A stretch of DNA of 6,903 nt, from contig DSDH01000513.1 of assembly GCA_011055475.1 (NCBI GenBank), forward strand, positions 1 to 6,903, given 5' to 3'. The notes under the pieces were generated by a model. That model ran no database searches, was not told where the DNA came from, and saw only the letters and a list, made by a program, of their open reading frames with translations. Below are positions 1 through 6,418 of this stretch, one piece after another. The first letter of the stretch is position 1, and every line of letters starts with the position of its first letter. The position numbers and the translations under genes were made by a program. The stretch is from Phycisphaerales bacterium. Lineage in GTDB: Bacteria > Planctomycetota > Phycisphaerae > Sedimentisphaerales > Anaerohalosphaeraceae.

Positions 1-2290
1 GCAGACGCTGACCTTCGTCGTACTCCCCGGCGCGGTACAGCGCTGCAATCGCCGGCACCGCCATATCCGCCGTGACCCCGGAATCGGAGAGCACTTCGCG
101 GTACAGCGAGATGGCCGACTGCAACTTGCCCAGACGGTCGTATACGGCCGCCAGGAGCGATCGGCTTTCCTGATCCTCGACATTCCTTCGAAGGTTCTCG
201 TTCAACAAGGATACAATATCCGCCTCACGGTCGCGAAAACCGGGGGAAGCGTACCAGAAGCGTGCTTGCTCATAGCGCCACTGCCAGCCGGCGTCTCCTT
301 CAATCGCCTTGATCTCGTTGATGATCTCCTGGGCCTTGGCGGGATCGGCCAGGATGGGTTGGCATCGCAACAGGCGCCGCCGCACGGCGACGTCCGCGGG
401 CCACGTCCGGGCCAGGTCCTGCAAGAACGTACATGCCTTGTCCTCCTGCCCCCAGGTCCGATAGTAGTGTGCCAGGAGGAGCCCCATCTGCCGACGCGCG
501 GCCGGGTTCTCCAACCGATCCACGGCGGCCTTGAGCACCTGCTCACAACCGGCACGGTCATCCTCCTCCGCCCGGTAGACGGCCAACAACCGAATCACCG
601 CGGGATCGTCCGGGTAACGGGCCGCGGCGTCTTGCAGAAGCTGCGCGGCTTGATCCGTTTGCTCCTGGGCCATCGCCAGTTGCACCCGGGCCAAGTCCAC
701 ACGGGGCTCATTGGGAAATCGCGTCTTCACATCGTTGAGCAGGGTCTCGGCGCGACTGTACTGGTCACGCTGAATCGCCAGGGTGACCTGCAGCAGCGGC
801 ACGTCCACCGAGTCTCCGGTGCGCTGGGCAAGCTGAGCCACCTGAGCCTCCAGTTCCTCCAGGGAGACGCTTCCGGCCGGCTGGACACCCACGGTCTGCA
901 ATTGGACCGCCGACTGCAAGTAAATCACTGCCGCATCCAGATTATCCGGCGCCAGTTGCTTGGCCTTCCGTGAGACATCCAGCGCCTCCATCCAATCGCC
1001 ACTGCGGGCAAGGAGGCGGGCCAGCGCCAGGTTCGCCTGAGAATGATTGGGATGCTCCGCGACGAGGTTTCGCAGTTGCTGTTGCGCCGAAAGCAGATCG
1101 CCGGCCTGCTCCAGTGCGCGGGCCAGCATCAACCGCACCGTCGGTGTCTTCTGTCCAAGCTCGATGGCCCGCTGCCAACGACGGATCGCCTCCTGGTTGT
1201 CGCGGCGGGCGTCTGCAAGAAGGCCTCGCAAGAAGGCCGTCACACCGGGGTCGATCCCCTTCTGGTCGTACTGGTCCAGATATTGCTTGGCTTGGTCGAA
1301 ATCGCCGGCCCGAACGAACAACTCCACCGCGAGGGGGATGAAATCCCACGGCTGGGCGGCCAGTTCCTCCAAGCCCTGTTCGGCGACCCGAAGCATGCGA
1401 GGCCCCGACCCGGACTGTATGGCGAGTCGCCCCCACAGCGTCCACAGCACCGGCAGTTCCGGCTCCGTTTCCCGCAGGGCTTCCAGATGCGCCTCAGCCC
1501 GCTCAATGTCGTTCAGCCGCAGAAAGGCGTCCGCGATCCGAAGGCGATCCTCCGCCTTCGTCAGTTCAAGCGTTTCGGCCCGCGCCAGGTCTTCACGCGC
1601 CTTGTCCGGGTCAGCCCGCTGAAGCCGGTACTGTGCCCGCAAGATGAGGGCCAGCGCCGAGTCGGGATTGCGCTCAACCGCCTGGTCATACCAGTGACTC
1701 GCCTCGGCGCCGACGTTCACGGCACGACTCTCGGCCAGTCTGGCCAACGCATCATACGCGATGACCTGAGCGGGGTCCTGCTCAACCACCGTCTTCAACT
1801 CGGCCACGGCTTCGGCGTATTTGCGCTGGGCGGCCATGGCCGAGGCACGGAGTATCCGCACCTCCGGATTGTCGGTCTGCTCCAAATATCGGTTGGCCAC
1901 CAGCTCCGCCTCGCCCGCAGCGGCGGGCAGGTACAACTCCATCAGCGAGCGCACGGCTTCAAGGTTCTCCGGCTCGACCCGCAAGATGGCGCGGTAAGCC
2001 CCGATGGCCTGCTGCACGCGGCCGCGCTCGGTCGGGCGAATCTGCAACTGAGCCTGGGCGTATTGGGACAGCACCTCCACGTCGCCGGGGTGAACGGCAA
2101 TGTACTTGCCCAGTTGGCCGGCCGCCTCCAACCAGTTCTTTTTCTCGAAAGCTTCGAGCCCAAGTTGTCGGGCCTCCTCGGCCCCGGTGCTGCGCTGCCA
2201 CTTGCGAAGCGTATAGGCGGTGGCGAACAACGCCCCGGCGGCGATGACCAGAACCACGGCCAACCTCCAGTTGAAATACCTCCTCGGCAT
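1..2290 (-). CDS. Membrane-anchored TPR-repeat protein, PrsT-like (3' end missing)
   Basis: The frame is open from the ATG at 2290 to the left edge (763 codons, no stop in the window), so the C-terminus is missing. Residues 1-9 are short and basic. Residues 10-26 form one hydrophobic segment, followed by Arg/Lys: a signal anchor, or a signal peptide with an ATA site near residue 25. There is no lipobox cysteine. From about residue 37 to the edge the protein is alpha-helical and consists of degenerate TPR units, for example near 41-70, 78-108, 145-173, 352-382, 385-414, 417-448, 498-527, 531-560 and 710-735, with the usual small residue, Ala and Pro spacing. A non-repeat stretch near 465-495 splits the array. 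The start is supported by a strong Shine-Dalgarno sequence. The gene lies 24 bases after the sugar transferase, so it is probably co-transcribed. Long TPR proteins (PrsT) are known partners in exosortase/exopolysaccharide loci, and a similar envelope scaffold or export role is inferred here. The TPR assignment is firm; the exact role is not. Confidence 0.5.
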   Translation of the reverse strand, partial: MPRRYFNWRLAVVLVIAAGALFATAYTLRKWQRSTGAEEARQLGLEAFEKKNWLEAAGQLGKYIAVHPGDVEVLSQYAQAQLQIRPTERGRVQQAIGAYRAILRVEPENLEAVRSLMELYLPAAAGEAELVANRYLEQTDNPEVRILRASAMAAQRKYAEAVAELKTVVEQDPAQVIAYDALARLAESRAVNVGAEASHWYDQAVERNPDSALALILRAQYRLQRADPDKAREDLARAETLELTKAEDRLRIADAFLRLNDIERAEAHLEALRETEPELPVLWTLWGRLAIQSGSGPRMLRVAEQGLEELAAQPWDFIPLAVELFVRAGDFDQAKQYLDQYDQKGIDPGVTAFLRGLLADARRDNQEAIRRWQRAIELGQKTPTVRLMLARALEQAGDLLSAQQQLRNLVAEHPNHSQANLALARLLARSGDWMEALDVSRKAKQLAPDNLDAAVIYLQSAVQLQTVGVQPAGSVSLEELEAQVAQLAQRTGDSVDVPLLQVTLAIQRDQYSRAETLLNDVKTRFPNEPRVDLARVQLAMAQEQTDQAAQLLQDAAARYPDDPAVIRLLAVYRAEEDDRAGCEQVLKAAVDRLENPAARRQMGLLLAHYYRTWGQEDKACTFLQDLARTWPADVAVRRRLLRCQPILADPAKAQEIINEIKAIEGDAGWQWRYEQARFWYASPGFRDREADIVSLLNENLRRNVEDQESRSLLAAVYDRLGKLQSAISLYREVLSDSGVTADMAVPAIAALYRAGEYDEGQRL

Positions 2291-2295
2291 AATCG

Positions 2296-2305
2296 TTCCT
2301 TCCCT
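2296..2305 (-). promoter_or_regulatory. Ribosome binding site of the TPR gene
   Basis: On the minus strand this reads AGGGAAGGAA and ends 5 bases before the ATG at 2290. It fixes the start of the TPR gene and fills most of the 24-base gap after the sugar transferase stop codon. That leaves no room for a separate promoter or terminator, which supports co-transcription. Confidence 0.5.
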
Positions 2306-2314
2306 GACGTGAGT

Positions 2315-4012
2315 TCAGAATTGCTCGATGAACTTATCCACCAACATCATGAACGTCCGGACACAGATGCGCAAATCCATTTTCCAGGACAGATGCCGCA
2401 CATACTGCACATCGTAGCGGATCCACTCCTGGAAATCGCGGCCGGGCAGACGCGTGCGACAGACCTGCCACAGCCCCGTAATGCCCGGCCGTACGCTCAA
2501 CCGGGCGTCCCGCCAGGGTCGGCATTGCGTATTCTCCGACGCCGGCGACGGGCGGGGCCCGACCACGCTCATCTGCCCCCACAGCACATTAAAGAACTGG
2601 GGAATCTCGTCGATGCAGGTCTCGCGCAGAAACCGACCGATCGTGGTCGTGCGCGGGTCATCCTCCAGTTTGAACTGCGGCCCGTCCACCTGGTTGACGT
2701 CCCGCAGATTGTCCTGCAACGACTCCGCGTCCACGCGCATCGTGCGGAACTTGAGACAGTTGAACACCTTCCCATGCAATCCCTGACGGCGGGCCCGGTA
2801 AAACACCGGACCGGCTGACGACAGTTTCACCGCCAGGGCGACGAAGGGAAGTATCGGCGCAAAGAGCAGGAGCACCGCCAAGGCGAAGACGATGTCCACG
2901 GCCCGCTTGATGTAGCCCGGATACGACCAGGCAGGCCAGGATCGATACATTCTGCGTTCGCCGTCGCCGGGCTCGCCCACGGGCCGCAGGAACGCGGCGC
3001 CCGGGTTCTCCGAACCGGCGGGCTCTCGAACGCGCGAGTCCACGAGTACCCGCCCACGTACGACCCGCCCCGGGTCGATGCGATGCCCGTGCCCCACGAC
3101 ACAGGTATCCAGAACGGCCCCCTCGCCGACATGCACCGCGTCGCCGAGCAGCACCGGACCCAGCAACAGGGCGTCCTTCCCCACGTGCACCTCCCGTCCC
3201 CGCAGGATCGGCCGCCAGATACCGGGCGCCTCTGAAAATCCGTCATCCATCCCACCCGCCTCACCATTCCGTACCGAGAGGCCAGGCAGGCTCTTGGCCA
3301 GTGGACCCCGTACCCAGTCAAGAACCCCCCCTTCGTTGCGCAGATCAAACAGCACCCCCCCCAGACGCACCACCTCACAGGAGACGCCCTGGGCCTCGAG
3401 TCGCGTCACATAATCCCCGAACGGTCCTTCAAGCCGCCCTTCATGCGGGAGGTCCTGGAGGCGATGGGCTCGGATGAATAACACCTCCGGCCACGCCTGC
3501 GAAGGGATGGCAGGCTCCGCCAGGCACTCATGCACGCGCCGGTACCCCGCCACCCGCGTCTGATCCGCCAATCGAAGCACCTCGCTCGGGGCCGTCAACC
3601 GCGGATTGGCGTAGACCGCCAGGAGATCCGCAGGACAGTGCTTCAACGTCCGCCTCAACAGAACGGGCTCGAATCGGGCCACCTGCGGCGTCCGAACGAC
3701 AGTAACCCAGTCCGCCGGTGATTGGACCAGATCGGGTCCCAAGCACACCGCATGCTCGTAGGTCGACGTCGAACAGGGCCACGCGTCCGTCGCCAACGCC
3801 CACTCGGCCGGCACCAACACCCGCACCGGTTCACCCGCACGTTCGCAAGGAAGCGTCTCGGCCAAGCCTCCGCCGATAATTGAACCCAGCAGACGGTCGG
3901 AGAGCATGCCCCAAAGCAACGAGGGTCGCTCCGGGGATGACGACGTGCGATCGTCCTGGATGATCAGGATTCTCATGCGATCGGTCGGCTCGATCCTTGC
4001 CCTGATGCACAT
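2315..4012 (-). CDS. Undecaprenyl-phosphate sugar phosphotransferase with N-terminal pseudo-nucleotidyltransferase and beta-helix domains
   Basis: Probably starts exopolysaccharide synthesis by moving a sugar phosphate from a UDP-sugar to undecaprenyl phosphate at the inner membrane. Of 565 residues, about 366-565 form a bacterial sugar transferase domain (PF02397 type). It has KRAVD before a hydrophobic re-entrant segment (372-397), GPVFYRARRQG (401-411), KFRTM (421-425), the catalytic pair D468-E469 in IDEIPQFFNVLWG, VGPRP (484-488) and RPGITGLWQV (508-517). Residues 13-240 resemble by eye a sugar nucleotidyltransferase without its GxGTRL motif. Residues 267-328 show hexapeptide repeats of a left-handed beta-helix. 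The usual N-terminal membrane helices of WbaP/WcaJ-type enzymes are absent. The start is uncertain: neither the ATG at 4012 nor the one at 3976 (residue 13, giving MRILIIQDD) has a well-spaced Shine-Dalgarno. The domain similarity begins at residue 13, so 3976 is a serious alternative. The sugar specificity cannot be read from the sequence. Confidence 0.93.
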   Translation of the reverse strand: MCIRARIEPTDRMRILIIQDDRTSSSPERPSLLWGMLSDRLLGSIIGGGLAETLPCERAGEPVRVLVPAEWALATDAWPCSTSTYEHAVCLGPDLVQSPADWVTVVRTPQVARFEPVLLRRTLKHCPADLLAVYANPRLTAPSEVLRLADQTRVAGYRRVHECLAEPAIPSQAWPEVLFIRAHRLQDLPHEGRLEGPFGDYVTRLEAQGVSCEVVRLGGVLFDLRNEGGVLDWVRGPLAKSLPGLSVRNGEAGGMDDGFSEAPGIWRPILRGREVHVGKDALLLGPVLLGDAVHVGEGAVLDTCVVGHGHRIDPGRVVRGRVLVDSRVREPAGSENPGAAFLRPVGEPGDGERRMYRSWPAWSYPGYIKRAVDIVFALAVLLLFAPILPFVALAVKLSSAGPVFYRARRQGLHGKVFNCLKFRTMRVDAESLQDNLRDVNQVDGPQFKLEDDPRTTTIGRFLRETCIDEIPQFFNVLWGQMSVVGPRPSPASENTQCRPWRDARLSVRPGITGLWQVCRTRLPGRDFQEWIRYDVQYVRHLSWKMDLRICVRTFMMLVDKFIEQF

Positions 4013-4039
4013 TCCTGCCCGACGTCATGCGGACAGGGA

Positions 4040-4061
4040 CACGGTCGAGACCGTCACCGTG
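4040..4061. repeat. Small inverted repeats in the kinase/transferase gap
   Basis: In the 55-base gap between the kinase stop and the transferase ATG, ACGGT (4041-4045) and ACCGT (4050-4054) can pair around a CGAG loop. Alternatively CACGGT (4040-4045) can pair with ACCGTG (4056-4061). The two pairings exclude each other. No T-run follows on the minus strand, so this is not a typical terminator. It could be a minor RNA stability or translation element, or chance in GC-rich DNA. Confidence 0.3.
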
Positions 4062-4067
4062 GGGTGA

Positions 4068-6374
4068 TTACTTCTTGTCCGGTTCACCCAACGGCAACAG
4101 CATCCGCTTGCGGCGGCGGGATGCGCCGCGCCGCTTCTGACTGGATTTGTAGTAGTCATAGCCGTAATGATAGTAACCGCGGCCGGGTTCCACATTGTTC
4201 AGAACGACACCCAGCAACTGCACGCCGACCTCGGCCAGGCGGTCCTGCGCGCTGCGCAGTTCCGAGGCCTTCGTGTGCCCGGCAAACCCCACGAGAACGG
4301 CCGTCCCCGTAATGCGGGCCCACAGCAAAGCGTCGGAAAAGGCCAGGAGCGGCGGCGTATCGATGACCACGTGATCATACTGCTCCCCGAGCCGTGTAAT
4401 CCGCTCCCGGGCTTCGCGCGAGGCCAGCAGTTCGAAGAGGCCGTCGCTGTTGTGATCGGCCGGCACCAGGACGTCAAGCCCGTTTGACGCCACACCGTGG
4501 ACCGCGGAGGCCGGGTCCCCCCCGCGGAGGACCTCCTCAAGGCCGGCGGAATTCGCCGAGAAGCCCAGAAGTGGGGCCACATCAGGCTTTCGGAAGTCGC
4601 CGTCAATCAGAAGGACCTTCTTGCCCGATCGCGCCGCCGCCGTCGCCAGATTGATGGCAAACGAGGTCTTACCTTCTGCCATGGCGGCGCTGGTCACCAC
4701 CAGCATGTGCGGCAGGACGTCTCCGGCCAACAGGCCCAGGTTCACACGAATCGTCTGATAGTCCTCCCAGATTTGCTCGCGGAACTGCGTGGGTCGCGTG
4801 CCGTGGTAACTCGTGGTGGTCCCCACGATGCGGGCGCCGACCCGCCGGGTCACGTCCCGCGGCGTCCGCAAACGCTCGTCCATGCGATCGCGCAGAAACG
4901 CCAGGAACAGCCCCAGGCCGACGGCGCCGAAAAGCGTCGCCGCACTGAGCTTGACACGCTTGTCGAACGTCTGCTCCACCTTGCCCCACTCGCCCACGGA
5001 GATACGGCCCGGCCGCCGGCGCTCCAGCTCCGCTTCCTGGATGCGGCGCAGAATCGTATCGTAGAGCTGTTTGGTCAGGGCATACTGCTCCTCCAGATTC
5101 TGGATCTCGAGCTGCCTCTGCCCGATGCCGATGGTCTGCGTGTCTTCCTGGCCGAGCAACTCATTCAAGCGCGCCTCGTGGGCCTTGACCTGCTCGAGCT
5201 CCTCTTTGACCTGGGCCAGTTCGCGGCCTTCCATGTCGGCCTCGCGGCTGGTCATGAGCTCATCGAACGCCTTGCCCACCTCCTCGCGGCGTTCTTCCAT
5301 CCGCTTTTTCATCTGCTCGAGCAGATCCATCCGGTGGGCGAGCTCCGGATGGGCGTCCGTGTATTGCTGGCGTGCCTCAACCAGCGTCTGCTCCAGTTGT
5401 GCCACCCGGGCGGCCAGCAACTGCAAGGTGGGGTCTTCCCGAATGTACTGTTGCCGACGCATCAGGCGTTCCGTCGCGTCCATCGCCGGGGCGGGCTTGG
5501 CCGTCTCCAGGACCTTGGCCTTGATCTCCAGATTGACGCGCGCCGCCTGCAACCGCGTCAGCTCGGACAGGAGCGCCGCGACGCGCTGCAGCCGCATGTC
5601 ATGCCGCTCGGTCAGGTTCTTCGAGCCGTACTCCGCGGCCAGTTGATTGATCGCTTCACGCTGGGTCTGCAGTTTCCCGGCCAGGATGTCGCGCTCACGT
5701 TCCAACTCACCCAGGTTTCGACTCTCCGTCTCCGACTGGCTGCTCACCTCGACGGCCATGTAGTTGCGGAGAAACGCGTCGACGATTTCCTTCATCGGGC
5801 CTGCCTGTTTGCCCTTCATCGCCACCTTGATCAACTCTGTTCTTCGCATGGCCTGGACGGTGATCATGTCATTGCGAATAGCCGCACGCAGCAAAGCCGC
5901 CGGCTCGACCGTGGCGGACTGGCCGCGCAGCTCGTCCTTGAGCCGCTCCACGGGTGAGGCGGTGACGGCCTCGATAAGGAACTGCCTGGCCGAATCGCTC
6001 AGACCATCGGCCACCCGCTGCACCACGCGCTCCCCGGTGATCATGGATACCTGCGTGTTGACAAAGGACTCGTAGTTGCTCATACGGTCCTCTCCGCCGC
6101 TCAGGAGATTCGCCTGGACGGGTGTGATATGCACCAGACCGGCCACGGAGTATTCCGGTTTGAGAAACAACCAGATGCACGGCAGGCCCGCGCCGGCGAC
6201 CAGAACCATCACGATCAACGCCCAGTACCAGTAACGCAGGATTCCCACCACCACGTCGCCGAAGGAGGTCCCCGGCGTTTCGGGCTCGGCGGGCATCATC
6301 TCCACGTCCATCTCGGACGGCACCCGTGAGACCACGTGGGGTTCACGCTCGCGATACGGTTCTATGTGTTCCAT
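4068..6374 (-). CDS. Wzz/BY-kinase fusion: polysaccharide chain-length determinant and tyrosine autokinase
   Basis: This 768-residue inner-membrane protein probably sets exopolysaccharide chain length and couples it to export through tyrosine autophosphorylation, as Wzc-type proteins do. After a cytosolic N-terminus, the first membrane helix spans about 45-71. The periplasmic part starts with a Wzz-like segment (72-210), then a long coiled coil (about 215-455). The second helix is about 475-495. The kinase domain has Walker A at 562-570 (SAAMAEGKT, K569), Walker A' at 587-593 (VLLIDGD, D591 and D593) and Walker B at 669-676 (VVIDTPPL, D672). A C-terminal tyrosine cluster has Y734, Y735, Y737, Y739, Y741 and Y742, followed by a basic tail. 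Length is close to the 720 residues of E. coli Wzc, so this is a one-piece kinase rather than a split Wzz plus kinase pair. The ATG at 6374 is supported by AAAGGA six bases upstream. Oddities: the dimer motif reads E537-x2-Q-x2-R543, and the proline-rich segment usual before the second helix is missing. Confidence 0.96.
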   Translation of the reverse strand: MEHIEPYREREPHVVSRVPSEMDVEMMPAEPETPGTSFGDVVVGILRYWYWALIVMVLVAGAGLPCIWLFLKPEYSVAGLVHITPVQANLLSGGEDRMSNYESFVNTQVSMITGERVVQRVADGLSDSARQFLIEAVTASPVERLKDELRGQSATVEPAALLRAAIRNDMITVQAMRRTELIKVAMKGKQAGPMKEIVDAFLRNYMAVEVSSQSETESRNLGELERERDILAGKLQTQREAINQLAAEYGSKNLTERHDMRLQRVAALLSELTRLQAARVNLEIKAKVLETAKPAPAMDATERLMRRQQYIREDPTLQLLAARVAQLEQTLVEARQQYTDAHPELAHRMDLLEQMKKRMEERREEVGKAFDELMTSREADMEGRELAQVKEELEQVKAHEARLNELLGQEDTQTIGIGQRQLEIQNLEEQYALTKQLYDTILRRIQEAELERRRPGRISVGEWGKVEQTFDKRVKLSAATLFGAVGLGLFLAFLRDRMDERLRTPRDVTRRVGARIVGTTTSYHGTRPTQFREQIWEDYQTIRVNLGLLAGDVLPHMLVVTSAAMAEGKTSFAINLATAAARSGKKVLLIDGDFRKPDVAPLLGFSANSAGLEEVLRGGDPASAVHGVASNGLDVLVPADHNSDGLFELLASREARERITRLGEQYDHVVIDTPPLLAFSDALLWARITGTAVLVGFAGHTKASELRSAQDRLAEVGVQLLGVVLNNVEPGRGYYHYGYDYYKSSQKRRGASRRRKRMLLPLGEPDKK

Positions 6375-6380
6375 AGCCTA

Positions 6381-6386
6381 TCCTTT
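6381..6386 (-). promoter_or_regulatory. Ribosome binding site of the Wzz/BY-kinase gene
   Basis: On the minus strand this reads AAAGGA, six bases before the ATG at 6374. It decides this start over the internal Met codons near residues 22-27. Confidence 0.7.
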
Positions 6387-6392
6387 CCAGCA

Positions 6393-6409
6393 GCCGGACA
6401 AAACCCGGC
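6393..6409. repeat. Short inverted repeat between exosortase and kinase genes
   Basis: GCCGG (6393-6397) and CCGGC (6405-6409) can pair around a seven-base loop, within the 44-base gap after the exosortase stop. On the minus strand the stem is followed by the kinase ribosome binding site, not by a T-run. It is therefore unlikely to end transcription; a role in mRNA stability or translation is possible but unproven. Confidence 0.3.
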
Positions 6410-6418
6410 CGCTTTCAC

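Noticed and set aside
266..973. Plus-strand open frame of 235 codons
   Set aside because: It is antisense to the TPR array, has no family motif, and its composition is that of a shadow frame.
1043..2818. Plus-strand open frame of 591 codons
   Set aside because: It runs antisense through the TPR gene, the gap and the end of the sugar transferase. Its translation is rich in Arg, Leu, Gln, His, Gly and Pro with no recognisable motif, as expected opposite GC-rich coding DNA.
5071..5646. Plus-strand open frame of 191 codons, very rich in Ser, Arg and Cys
   Set aside because: This is low-complexity antisense translation of the kinase coiled-coil region and has no plausible fold.
4497..5957. Plus-strand open frame of 486 codons
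   Set aside because: It lies fully antisense to the Wzz/BY-kinase, whose motifs are unmistakable. The His/Leu/Gln/Arg-rich product mirrors the coiled-coil codons on the other strand.
6393..6409. Possible terminator between exosortase and kinase
   Set aside because: The stem is only five pairs, there is no T-run on the transcribed side, and the kinase ribosome binding site follows directly.
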